Source of the DNA: Chloroflexota bacterium
Lineage (GTDB): Bacteria > Chloroflexota > Anaerolineae > Aggregatilineales > Phototrophicaceae
Assembly: GCA_026713245.1 (NCBI GenBank)
Contig: JAPOOU010000162.1
Span: 1 to 41,162, forward strand
Direction: 5' to 3'
DNA length: 41,162 nucleotides
Part shown: positions 18,065 through 26,555 of the stretch, piece after piece
Position numbering within the stretch: the first letter of the stretch is position 1
Layout of the letters: each line of letters starts with the position of its first letter
Made by a program: the position numbers and the translations under genes
The notes under the pieces: generated by a model
Databases searched by the model: none
Seen by the model: only the letters and a program-made list of their open reading frames with translations
Told to the model about the DNA's origin: nothing

Positions 18065-19264
18065 GTGGATGGGACCATGCAAATAGCCCGACGCATGCAA
18101 AGGCTAGGGGGCTTACGCGGCGCCTTCGCTTCCTTCGACAGCCTCGATCAGATGCTGCGGCAAGGCATAGACATTGTCGACTTTACGGTGGGCGATCCGG
18201 ATTTTGCTACGCCCGCGAATATAGCGGATGCCGGCATACAGGCCATCCGTGAAGGGCGTACACATTATACGCCTTCGCGCGGCATCGCCCCGTTGAGACG
18301 CCGTATCGCGGAGTCCTTGTCGGCATCCCGGCGAGTTGAGTTTGATGCCGGGGAAATTGTCGTGGCGCCGGGGGCAAAGATACTGGTCACTTACGCGCTC
18401 CTGTCGCTGATTAATCCAGGCGACGAGGTGATCGTGCCCGATCCAGGCTACCCGGCCTATCGCTCAATGGTCGAGTTCCTGGGCGGCACTCCAGTGCCGA
18501 TGCCGTTGCTCGAGGAACGGTCATTCACCTTTGATCCTAGCACTCTCGGGGAGCTGGTGACCGAAAAAACCAAAATGATCGTCATCAACTCGCCCAATAA
18601 TCCTACCGGCGGCGTCCTGTCCGCAAGTGACTTGCGCGCGATCGCGGAGATCGCTCACGGTGGCGATATCTGGGTGCTGTCGGATGAGGTCTACTGCGAG
18701 ATGGTCTATGACCGCCCATTTGTCAGCATCGCGTCGATTCCAGGCATGAAAGAGAGAACGGTACTTTTGGACAGCTTTTCCAAGACTTATGCGATGACTG
18801 GCTGGCGGCTAGGTTTTGCCGCGGCGCCAAGGGCTGTCAGTGACGCAATGTCACTGCTGGCCGGGAATATCCATTCCAGCGCCGCCGAATTCACCCAACA
18901 CGCCGGTCTGGCGGCGTTAAATGGCCCCCGCACGTCGCTGCACGCGATGATCAAGGAATATCGAGAGCGGCGTGACATGCTCTGGGAGGGCTTGAATAAG
19001 CTCCCGGGATTCTCATGTGCCAAACCCGAAGGCGCGTTCTACGTATTTCCCAATGTCAATGGCGCTTGCAAGAGGCTTGGCTTGCATGACGCAAGAGAGT
19101 TGGAGCAGTTCTTGCTTCGCGAGGCGCGCGTGGCTGTAACCAGCGCCGGATACTATTACCACTGCGCAGCCTTCAGTGAGCATCCGCAGAATCTCCGCTT
19201 GTCTTACGCTTTGGCAAAAGAGCGAATTCGAGAAGGCCTCAGGCGCATTGCGGAGGTAACTTGA
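18065..19264 (+). CDS. PLP-dependent class I/II aminotransferase
   Basis: 399-residue fold-type I aminotransferase. PLP contacts are visible: NSPNNPTG (175-182), SDEVY (206-210), Schiff-base lysine K240 in SFSKTYAMTGWRLG, and a C-terminal LRLSYA arginine for the substrate carboxylate. It most resembles aspartate/aromatic-type enzymes. In an operon with an amino-acid importer it would remove the amino group and give the 2-oxo acid for the downstream hydratase and aldolases. GTG 18065 (GAGG 9 nt upstream) is the likely start; ATG 18077 is possible. It is the last gene of operon A. Confidence 0.9.
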   Translation: MDGTMQIARRMQRLGGLRGAFASFDSLDQMLRQGIDIVDFTVGDPDFATPANIADAGIQAIREGRTHYTPSRGIAPLRRRIAESLSASRRVEFDAGEIVVAPGAKILVTYALLSLINPGDEVIVPDPGYPAYRSMVEFLGGTPVPMPLLEERSFTFDPSTLGELVTEKTKMIVINSPNNPTGGVLSASDLRAIAEIAHGGDIWVLSDEVYCEMVYDRPFVSIASIPGMKERTVLLDSFSKTYAMTGWRLGFAAAPRAVSDAMSLLAGNIHSSAAEFTQHAGLAALNGPRTSLHAMIKEYRERRDMLWEGLNKLPGFSCAKPEGAFYVFPNVNGACKRLGLHDARELEQFLLREARVAVTSAGYYYHCAAFSEHPQNLRLSYALAKERIREGLRRIAEVT

Positions 19265-19940
19265 ATTCTGCAGTGACCTTGGGACAAGCGCTTCTCCAGT
19301 ATGCCTGCGCATCCGACGGCGACAGAATTGCCAGGGCAATTAGGGTGGACTCGAAGCTGTTGAGCCGTTGATCACGACCGCCAGCGCCTGCGCATTGATC
19401 TCAGCCGGGATACAATCTGCGGAAGTCCTGAAAACCTGGACAGCTAGCAAAGAGGGGATTTCGGGGTTCAATTATCGGAGAGGGGGAGCGCGCACAAAGA
19501 AGACAGTATTTTCTTCATATTCACGCGATTTCGGGCATAACTTCAGGCTTTTCATCCTTGGGTCACCCTTCCCCAATCCATTGGGTCGCGTAGACACTGA
19601 CCGCCGACATAGAATTTCGGGAAGGGCCGGGGATGGGCTAGAAAACCTGTCGTGTCCTCAGCTCAGGCCTGAGGGAGTAGCGATTGACGCGCTCGAGCGC
19701 TGCGCGCCGCAAAGCCGCCATGACCGATACCAATGAGGTACAATCTACTGTAAAGAAGACCAGTATGTGTTCGCGTTGAGCAAGTGGAAGCGTCGTTTCT
19801 CATCCGAACGCGCGCCGATTCGCCCGAGCCCTTTACGAATGGCGCAGTCAACGGAGCATGATCGCAAGTTCACAAGCGAGTCGAGACTATTCAGGCGGTG
19901 AAATAATCTCCGCCAATTAAACTGGTATTAAGCAAGTTTT
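19265..19940. other. Spacer between operons A and B
   Basis: About 675 bp without a convincing gene. Short readable frames (for instance 19368-19736) have no ribosome site and a composition unlike the neighbouring genes. It contains one copy of a 26-nt repeat (19584-19609) whose inverted partner lies at 38813. The last ~60 bp are more AT-rich and probably include the start signals of operon B, but I could not fix a promoter. Confidence 0.5.
19584..19609 (-). repeat. 26-nt dispersed repeat, copy 1
   Basis: Read on the minus strand it begins TGTCGGCGGTCAGTGTCTAC and ends GCGACC. The plus-strand segment 38813-38838 matches at 24 of 26 positions. Both copies lie in intergenic spacers, in opposite orientation and about 19 kb apart. 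Confidence 0.7.
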
Positions 19941-22490
19941 TTGGATCCGTCTGTGGAATACGAACCTCTTGTTCTGTCAGCGAAATGTAACGCTGGAATT
20001 GAGCTTTACAGTGCAGACAATCTGCAAGCTGACGGGACCTATTTGCAGCCTTTGCCCGATCTTCCACCTATTGGCGCGCAGACCTTTCACGGGCTGCCCT
20101 TCCTCATTGGGGATAAGCGGACGACTGGGCTGAATTGCTTCCTGGGTTTCGGTCAAGGCGACAACCTGTTTTCAATGCCGGTGACATTACAAGTAAACCG
20201 CAAAGCGCGCTATGTGATCTTCGCCCATGCTTTGCTGGAAACCGAGCTTTGGCGCGGCGGTCCACTTGGCGAAGTCATCGCAACCTACGTTTTCCACTAT
20301 TTCGACGGGACGCGCATAGCGGCGCCGATCCGGGAACGCTTTGAGATCGGCAATATCCCGCTGCCCTGGGGACAGTTTCCTTTTCTCAGCATTCCCGACC
20401 GTAAAGACTATCTCGAGGATCGTTATCAAGGCGCCTGGGATTACGCCGGATTCCGTCAAACGGAAGTGACCAAAGGCGTTCCACTCGCTTATTATCTGTG
20501 GGCCTGGCGCAATCCACATCCGGTTCAGGAAATAGCAACGATCGAAATTGTACCGGCGGGTCCCAAGTTTGTGCTGGCCGGCATCACTTTGGGGCATCTT
20601 GACGAGAATCCGCTGCTGCGCAGTACGCGCGTGCCGGTCAAAATCACGGTCAAGGACGACGGCATCGCCGACCGGCCTTTCGCCATTGATGTAGCGGTCG
20701 ATCGCGGTTTTTCCACCTATGCTTATCCCCTCCCGCGGACGCCTTTGGATCAAATTGCCCCGGATATGAAAGGCTATGGCGCGCCCGCCAACGAATCCAA
20801 CAGCCCAGCTTACGCACAGATTGCCGCCATTCCTTCGGCAACGATCACTGTGAGCCACGGCGATGAAGTCCTTGGTCAAGCGCGGTGGGCCGACCTGGAA
20901 GAGACGCGCGCGGTCGAGACAAATTCGCTCAGGCTGGAGGTCATCGATAACGGCAAGAACTGGGTTCATGTGACGATTGTCGATGCGGAATCGGGAGAGA
21001 CAATTCCCTGCCGCGTCGCCTTCCACTCCCCCGAAGGCGTTCCCTATGCGCCACACGGTCATCATGCGCCGGTATACGCCAACCAGCCGACCTGGAATGT
21101 GGATGTCGGCGGCGATGTAACGCTCGGGCAGATCGCCTATGCCTATATCGACGGGACATGTCAGGGTTGGCTGCCACGTGGGCGCGTCCTGGTCGATGTG
21201 GCGCGCGGTTATGAATACGAACCGCTGCGGACCTGGGTGGATATCGAACCGGGACAGCAGGAGCTCAAGCTGGAGCTCAAGCGCTGGATTGATATGAATG
21301 CTCAAGGCTTTTTCAGCGGCGACACTCATGTGCATTTTCTGTCAGCGCAAGGGTCGCTCACCGAAGCGCAGGCGGAAGACCTGAACGTTGTCAATTTGCT
21401 GCAAAGCCAATGGGGACATCTGTTCACCAATACGGAAGAGTTCACCGGCCGGCCCTATCTGTCCCAAGACAAAAACACCATTGTTTACGTATCGCAAGAG
21501 AATCGGCAGCATATGCTGGGACATCTGAGCTTGCTGGGTTTGAAGACCCCGGTAATGCCTTGGGCTACGGGTGGGCCAGGCGAAGCGGAGCTTGGCGGCG
21601 GCTTGGATATCACCATGAGTCACTGGGCGGATGCCGCCCATGAGCAAGGCGCTACCGTCATATTGCCTCACCTGCCGACCCCAAATGCCGAGTCGGCTGC
21701 GCTGGTCGCGACCGGGCGCGCGGACGCGGTGGAAATGCTGGATTTCCTGAGTTTTGAGCACCTAGAGTATTATCGCTATCTGAACGGGGGCTATCGATTG
21801 CCGCTGGTGGGCGGCACGGACAAGATGTCTAATGAAACGCCGGTCGGCCTCTACCGAACCTACGTCCAGCTCGCTGAAAATGAAGAATTTACCTATGACA
21901 CTTGGCGCCAGGCGCTGAAACGGGGGCGCACCTTTCTGAGCGGCGGCGCGCTGCTCTGGTTCACGGTCGAGGGACAACCTGTCGGCAGCGAGATCAAGGT
22001 TCCTGGCGGCGGGACGGTCGAGGTTGAGGCGATCGCGCGTTCCGTCTTCCCGATTCACTGTCTGCAGATTGTCGCGGCGGGGGATATTGTCGCTGAAATG
22101 GTTGATGAGAAAGGATCCCGCGAACTGCGGCTCCACACCCGGCTTAAGATAGAGCGAGACACCTGGCTGGCGGCGCGTTGCGCCGGGCCCGGATATACCG
22201 CGCGCCCGCATTACGACCACCGCAAACGGGGCATCATGGCGCATACCTCGCCGATTTATGTCACCTGCCAGGATCACTATGCCGTCTTCGACAACGCGTC
22301 CGCGCAATACATGCTCACACTCATAGAGGGCGGATTATCATACATCAGGCATCGCAGCCCACAACACCGGGCGGAGCAGACCACCTACCATCACGGTCTT
22401 TCCGATCACATCGCTTACCTTGAAGCGCCATTTCACGAGGCGGCCGAAGCTCTCCATCGTCGCATGCACCAATTCGGGATTCCGCATTAG
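19941..22490 (+). CDS. CehA/McbA-family metallohydrolase
   Basis: About 849 residues. The N-terminal ~450 residues are rich in beta structure and without recognised catalytic motifs. The C-terminal part is a PHP-like metal-dependent hydrolase that begins at SGDTHVHF (D461, H463, H465) and includes the later conserved LVGGTDKMSNETPVG. The named members CehA and McbA hydrolyse carbamate insecticides, but most relatives are uncharacterised. No signal peptide is visible. The 5' end is uncertain: TTG 19941 or GTG 19953, neither with a clear ribosome site, and a stop lies just upstream at 19929. The Nif3-like gene follows after 9 bp. A hydrolase of ester, carbamate or amide bonds is likely; the substrate is unknown. 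Confidence 0.78.
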   Translation: MDPSVEYEPLVLSAKCNAGIELYSADNLQADGTYLQPLPDLPPIGAQTFHGLPFLIGDKRTTGLNCFLGFGQGDNLFSMPVTLQVNRKARYVIFAHALLETELWRGGPLGEVIATYVFHYFDGTRIAAPIRERFEIGNIPLPWGQFPFLSIPDRKDYLEDRYQGAWDYAGFRQTEVTKGVPLAYYLWAWRNPHPVQEIATIEIVPAGPKFVLAGITLGHLDENPLLRSTRVPVKITVKDDGIADRPFAIDVAVDRGFSTYAYPLPRTPLDQIAPDMKGYGAPANESNSPAYAQIAAIPSATITVSHGDEVLGQARWADLEETRAVETNSLRLEVIDNGKNWVHVTIVDAESGETIPCRVAFHSPEGVPYAPHGHHAPVYANQPTWNVDVGGDVTLGQIAYAYIDGTCQGWLPRGRVLVDVARGYEYEPLRTWVDIEPGQQELKLELKRWIDMNAQGFFSGDTHVHFLSAQGSLTEAQAEDLNVVNLLQSQWGHLFTNTEEFTGRPYLSQDKNTIVYVSQENRQHMLGHLSLLGLKTPVMPWATGGPGEAELGGGLDITMSHWADAAHEQGATVILPHLPTPNAESAALVATGRADAVEMLDFLSFEHLEYYRYLNGGYRLPLVGGTDKMSNETPVGLYRTYVQLAENEEFTYDTWRQALKRGRTFLSGGALLWFTVEGQPVGSEIKVPGGGTVEVEAIARSVFPIHCLQIVAAGDIVAEMVDEKGSRELRLHTRLKIERDTWLAARCAGPGYTARPHYDHRKRGIMAHTSPIYVTCQDHYAVFDNASAQYMLTLIEGGLSYIRHRSPQHRAEQTTYHHGLSDHIAYLEAPFHEAAEALHRRMHQFGIPH

Positions 22491-22499
22491 GCTGAAGGT

Positions 22500-23297
22500 A
22501 TGAAAGCGCAGGACGTTCAGGATTATTTGCAGTCGCTAGCCGGCGAATGGCAGTACCCGGTTGACACAGTGGACACCTTCAAAGCGGGCGATCCACATGC
22601 CGTGGCGCGCGGTATCGCCGTCGGCTGGATGAGTTATACCTGGGCCCTGCAGCGGGCGCTGGACCTGGACTGCAATGTCTTCATCACGCACGAACCTACC
22701 TATTACAGCCATTGGGACAATGACGAAGATATCTTGCGCCTGGCGCCCGTGAGAGCGAAAAAGCGCTTTATCGAGGAAAACGGCCTGGTCATTATTCGCT
22801 GCCATGACCTTTGGGACCAAATGACGGGCATGGGTATTCCGGATGCATGGGGTCAGCACTTGGCATTGGGCAAGGCAATTGATGGCGATACCTACATCCG
22901 CGTTTATGAGACAGGCGGTCAAAGAGCGGGCGATCTGGCCAGGCGCGTCGCTGGATGCACCGCCGCCTACGGGCAGCCAGGCGTTCAGTTGATCGGCTCG
23001 GAAGAAAAACTCGTCCACCGAGTCAGTATTGGGACCGGCGCAATAACACCCTACCTGGAATGTGTAGAGCGCTTCGCGATTGATCTGGCGATTTGCACCG
23101 ACGATGGCATGGAATACTGGCGCGACGGCGGCTTCGCCATTGATATGGATATCCCCATTATCGCAGTCAATCACATGGTAAGCGAGGAGGTCGGCATAGA
23201 GCGCTTGTCGGAACAGTTGCGCCGGCGATTCCCGGCGATTCCCGTCCACCATATCAGACAGCGCTGCATGTATCGCCTGGTCCGAGATGCGCAGTAA
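22500..23297 (+). CDS. Nif3-like dinuclear metal-centre protein
   Basis: 265-residue protein of the NIF3/GTP-cyclohydrolase-1-type-2 family. The family is generally a hexameric dimetal protein of uncertain reaction. The motif FITHEPTYYSH (61-71) stands where family members have a THHP-type metal motif. IIRCHDLWD (98-106) supplies a second His/Asp pair, and AVNHMVSEEVGIERL near the C-terminus matches the conserved H...E site. It lacks the central domain insert of some members. Genes of this kind that sit inside catabolic operons next to CehA-like hydrolases are probably specialised hydrolases (inference). It starts 9 bp after the preceding stop. Confidence 0.8.
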   Translation: MKAQDVQDYLQSLAGEWQYPVDTVDTFKAGDPHAVARGIAVGWMSYTWALQRALDLDCNVFITHEPTYYSHWDNDEDILRLAPVRAKKRFIEENGLVIIRCHDLWDQMTGMGIPDAWGQHLALGKAIDGDTYIRVYETGGQRAGDLARRVAGCTAAYGQPGVQLIGSEEKLVHRVSIGTGAITPYLECVERFAIDLAICTDDGMEYWRDGGFAIDMDIPIIAVNHMVSEEVGIERLSEQLRRRFPAIPVHHIRQRCMYRLVRDAQ

Positions 23298-23307
23298 AGG
23301 AGGCGCG

Positions 23308-23337
23308 ATGACGAGATCACATATATCGTTGGGTTAG
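23308..23337 (+). CDS. Possible 9-codon leader peptide
   Basis: ATG 23308 is preceded by a near-perfect Shine-Dalgarno site AAAGGAGG (23296-23303), which overlaps the stop of the Nif3-like gene. It encodes MTRSHISLG and stops 29 bp before the binding-protein ATG at 23367. Such a strong site before so short a frame suggests a leader peptide or a remnant of a start. It is too short to prove. Confidence 0.3.
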   Translation: MTRSHISLG

Positions 23338-23366
23338 TATTTTGGAAAAGTGAGGAGATTCTAGTT

Positions 23367-24644
23367 ATGAAAAACAAAAGCGCCTTGGTATTGGTTCTTC
23401 TTGGGCTTGTGGCACTGCTGTTTTGCCTGGCGCCGCTAAGCGCGCAAGACGAGGTAACGTTGACCTTCTGGTTCGAGGGAGATGCGCCCGCAACCGTAGA
23501 GCTGTTTCAGCAAGTTGCCGATGAATTTGCGGCGGAGCGCCCGGGGGTCAGCGTAGAAATCACGTCTTACGGTTTTGATGATTTCTTGCGCGTCATGCCC
23601 TTGGCGCTGGACGGCGGCGAAGGGCCCGATGTCGCCTACGTGCCTTGGGGCTTGCAAGCGCTCGGTCGCTACGCGCTGGCGGGCCATGCGGTCGAACTGA
23701 CAGACCTGGCGGAGGAGAATGGCTGGCTGGATCGCTATGAGATGAGCGATATACGCCTTACCAATGGTTTGACGCCCGATCAGATCTACGGCATACCCTT
23801 CGAGAACGTCACCATCGGTGTCTTCTACAACAAAGAGATCTTCGCCGAGCTAGGGCTGGCAATACCTGGGACCCTAGCAGACTTTGAAGCAGCCATGCAA
23901 GCCGTGCTTGATACCGGTATGACACCGATTTCGGTTGGCGGGCGCGACTCCTGGCCGCTGGCCCATGTCTGGCTGCAGCTCGTCCATACCGCCATGCCCA
24001 TTGAGGTCATCACTGGAATCGAAGAAAATGATCCCGCATATCGCCTCGATACGCCCGAATTTCTGGCGGCCACCGAAAAGACGCTAGAGTGGGCGCAAGC
24101 TGGTTATCTCGATCCCAACATGCTTTCGACCGGCTTCGTGGACGCCAACAATCTCTTCATCAACGGGGATGTCGCGATGAACATCGGCGGCACCTGGGTG
24201 ATGAACGACTTCGCCATGCTGCCGGAATTCGAGGTGGGATTCTTCCCGACGCCGCAACTCAATCCTGACCTGCCCTGGCACGCCGGCGGCAAGAATCCCT
24301 ACAACAACCTCATGATCAATGCGGCCACGGAACACATGGACCTGGCCATCGAGTTTGTCGGCTACATGTTGGGCGAAGAAGCGCAGACCAAGTTCTGGAA
24401 TGCCGGGAACATCACGGCCTATCGGTTCGACGAGATGCCGCCGCCGTCCACGCCATTGCTAGCCGATGTGGCGGCTGCCAACAGTTACACCGGCTTCGGC
24501 TACAACATCGGCGTGACCTGCAGCGCGCTTAACCTGGCGACTTGGCGGACATTGCAGGAACTTGTCGGCGGCGATATTACGCCAGACGAACTGATTGTTA
24601 CCAACCAGCAAGTCTACGAAGAAGACTGCTTGTCGGGCGAATAG
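23367..24644 (+). CDS. Carbohydrate-type ABC binding protein (family 1, MalE-like)
   Basis: 425-residue extracellular binding protein of the MalE/UgpB group. The signal peptide ends LSA|QD (cleavage after residue 26); C20 is not in a good lipobox. The mature start TLTFWFEGDAPATVELFQQV, then GPDVAYVPWG, YGIPFENVTIGVFYNKEIF and GDVAMNIGGTWVMNDF, are typical family segments. GAGGAG about 9 nt before ATG supports the start. The ligand may be a sugar, a sugar-like or another polyol compound. A hairpin follows before the permease genes. Confidence 0.88.
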   Translation: MKNKSALVLVLLGLVALLFCLAPLSAQDEVTLTFWFEGDAPATVELFQQVADEFAAERPGVSVEITSYGFDDFLRVMPLALDGGEGPDVAYVPWGLQALGRYALAGHAVELTDLAEENGWLDRYEMSDIRLTNGLTPDQIYGIPFENVTIGVFYNKEIFAELGLAIPGTLADFEAAMQAVLDTGMTPISVGGRDSWPLAHVWLQLVHTAMPIEVITGIEENDPAYRLDTPEFLAATEKTLEWAQAGYLDPNMLSTGFVDANNLFINGDVAMNIGGTWVMNDFAMLPEFEVGFFPTPQLNPDLPWHAGGKNPYNNLMINAATEHMDLAIEFVGYMLGEEAQTKFWNAGNITAYRFDEMPPPSTPLLADVAAANSYTGFGYNIGVTCSALNLATWRTLQELVGGDITPDELIVTNQQVYEEDCLSGE

Positions 24645-24660
24645 TCGCGTCCCAAGCTCT

Positions 24661-24686
24661 GGGCGGATCTCCTGTGAGGTTCGCCC
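24661..24686 (+). terminator. Hairpin between binding-protein and permease genes
   Basis: GGGCGGATCTC (24661-24671) pairs with GAGGTTCGCCC (24676-24686) around ctgt, using two G-T pairs, for an 11-bp stem. There is no T-run after it. It probably protects the upstream message from 3' decay or attenuates transcription into the permeases. Confidence 0.65.
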
Positions 24687-24729
24687 GGCTTCACGCTCCT
24701 TCCCGATGTCTAGCTGATGCGGCGGTACT

Positions 24730-25662
24730 GTGTCCGCAGAAAGTCATTTCAGCAAACGCGCCTTGCTCACTCCAGAGACGATCTTGCGCTGGCGAAACGG
24801 CGTCTCGCCCGTCGTTTTCATCGTTCCCGCTTTGGTCGTTTATATGGGTTTTTTCATCTATCCCTTGGTCAAGCTATTTGAGCTGAGCCTTTACAAATGG
24901 GACGGCATCCTTGCGCGCAAGTTCATCGGCTTGCGTCATTACGGGAAACTCTTGGGCGACGAGCGATTCTGGGAGGCCCTCTCGCACAATTTTTACTGGA
25001 TGATCGCGGCAATCATCGTGCCGGTTCTTTTCGGCTTGCTGCTGGCGATCCTGCTCTCCCGCAGCTCGATGTACGGCAGCATCATCTTCCGCACAATCTT
25101 CTTCATGCCGCAGGTCTTTTCCTCGGTCACCGTCGCCCTGATCTGGCAATGGATCTACAACCCCACTTACGGCGCTATCAATGTCTTCCTCAATTCGATC
25201 GGGCTTGAGCAACTGACGCAAGGCTGGCTGGGCAACAGCGCCCTGGTACTGCCCTCGCTCTTCATTGCCTGGAGCTGGGTGCATTATGGTTTCACGATGA
25301 TCATCTTCATCGCCGCCATCGACGCGGTTGACGAGGTATTCTTTGACGCGGCAAAGGTGGACGGCGCCAACCTATGGCAGCAGTTTCGTCATATTCTTTT
25401 GCCCTCAATTCGCGGCGCCTTGACCACCATCGTCCTTGTGACTGCCATCAGCTCTTTTCAGATCTTCGATCTGGTCTACGTGCTGACCCGTGGCGGGCCA
25501 GGCGACGCGTCCATGGTCGTACCGGTGTACATGCTGGAAAGCGCGTTCACCTTGCGCAAGGTCGGTTACGGCGCTACCGTCGCCATCGCGATGGGCGTGG
25601 TCATCGTCAGCTTCTCAGTGCTCTTTCTTGCGCTGCGCGGTGTTTACAGAGATTCGGATTAA
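24730..25662 (+). CDS. Carbohydrate ABC permease 1 (MalF/UgpA-type)
   Basis: 310-residue inner-membrane permease with about six helices. The first is VVFIVPALVVYMGFFIYPLV (~27-46). The EAA loop that contacts the ATPase is DAAKVDGANLWQQFRHILLP (~211-230), followed by the usual TRGGPGDASMVVPVYML. GTG 24730 is the likely start. It is translated with the following permease (22 bp gap). The operon has no ATPase gene, so a shared MsmK/UgpC-type ATPase from elsewhere in the genome is presumably used. Confidence 0.88.
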   Translation: MSAESHFSKRALLTPETILRWRNGVSPVVFIVPALVVYMGFFIYPLVKLFELSLYKWDGILARKFIGLRHYGKLLGDERFWEALSHNFYWMIAAIIVPVLFGLLLAILLSRSSMYGSIIFRTIFFMPQVFSSVTVALIWQWIYNPTYGAINVFLNSIGLEQLTQGWLGNSALVLPSLFIAWSWVHYGFTMIIFIAAIDAVDEVFFDAAKVDGANLWQQFRHILLPSIRGALTTIVLVTAISSFQIFDLVYVLTRGGPGDASMVVPVYMLESAFTLRKVGYGATVAIAMGVVIVSFSVLFLALRGVYRDSD

Positions 25663-25684
25663 GAGCCTGCAGAGCCTAGAAATC

Positions 25685-26542
25685 ATGACGCGAACAAACG
25701 GACGCTCCCGACGGAAGACAAGCGCCATCCAATCGATGGCATACACCGCGATCGCCGGCTTCCTTTCGCTGATAGTGGTTTTTCCGCTCGTATGGGTGAT
25801 CGCAACGTCTCTGAAAGATCGCCGTCAGATCATACAGAATCCGCTTGGCTTGCCGGAGGTGTATCAGTGGTCAAACTACGCTGAGGCCTGGCAGGACGGG
25901 AATTTCGGGATTTATTTCATCAACAGCATCCTGGTCGTCATCCCAACTGCTCTGGGCGTGGTTGTCCTGTCGCTGCTGGCTGCTTACGCCTTCGCCATGT
26001 TCAAGTTCAGGGGCAAAAACGCGCTATTCACCTTCTTCCTCATTGGGCTGACTGTACCGCTCGGCATCCTGATCATCCCGATCTTTTATCAGATGGTGAG
26101 CCTGAAGCTGGTGAACAATCTCTGGGCGCTGATATTGCCGCAGACAGCCGTTGGCCTGCCCTTCGCTATCTTGCTCCTGCGCGGCTTCATTCAAGAATTG
26201 CCCAAAGAGGTACTTGACGCCGGTCGCATCGATGGCTGCAGCAACTGGGGCATATTGCGCTTCATCGTCATGCCCCTGAGCCGCCCTGCCCTTTTATCCG
26301 TGATGATATTCAATATTGTCTGGGTCTGGAATCAGTTTCTGCTGCCGGTTGTGCTGATCCAGAAAGCATCTGCACGCACATTGCCGCAGGGCCTCAGCGT
26401 GTTCATGGGACGTTACGGGGCGGACTTCGGACTGTTGATGGCTGGCGCTACCATATCGTTCGTCCCGGTGGTCATAGTCTATGTGATTTTTCAGCGACAT
26501 TTCATCAAGGGTATCGCCGCCGGCGCATTAAGCGGCATATAG
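25685..26542 (+). CDS. Carbohydrate ABC permease 2 (MalG/UgpE-type)
   Basis: 285-residue partner permease. The first helix is at about AIAGFLSLIVVFPLVWVI, then the family segment ATSLKDRRQIIQNP. The EAA loop is EVLDAGRIDGCSNWGILRFI, and the protein ends in HFIKGIAAGALSGI, the conserved MalG-type tail. I start it at ATG 25685. A longer in-frame reading to 25490 overlaps the first permease in another frame and adds no family sequence. The ribosome site is weak. Ends 13 bp before the amidohydrolase gene. Confidence 0.88.
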   Translation: MTRTNGRSRRKTSAIQSMAYTAIAGFLSLIVVFPLVWVIATSLKDRRQIIQNPLGLPEVYQWSNYAEAWQDGNFGIYFINSILVVIPTALGVVVLSLLAAYAFAMFKFRGKNALFTFFLIGLTVPLGILIIPIFYQMVSLKLVNNLWALILPQTAVGLPFAILLLRGFIQELPKEVLDAGRIDGCSNWGILRFIVMPLSRPALLSVMIFNIVWVWNQFLLPVVLIQKASARTLPQGLSVFMGRYGADFGLLMAGATISFVPVVIVYVIFQRHFIKGIAAGALSGI

Positions 26543-26555
26543 AGGAAGCGAAGCG

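Noticed and set aside
19368..19736. 122-codon plus-strand frame in the spacer after operon A
   Set aside because: No start signals and no protein-like pattern; it overlaps the dispersed repeat.
20187..21335. 382-codon open frame on the minus strand
   Set aside because: It is antisense to the CehA-like gene, which has clear motifs in the same region; no recognisable protein features.
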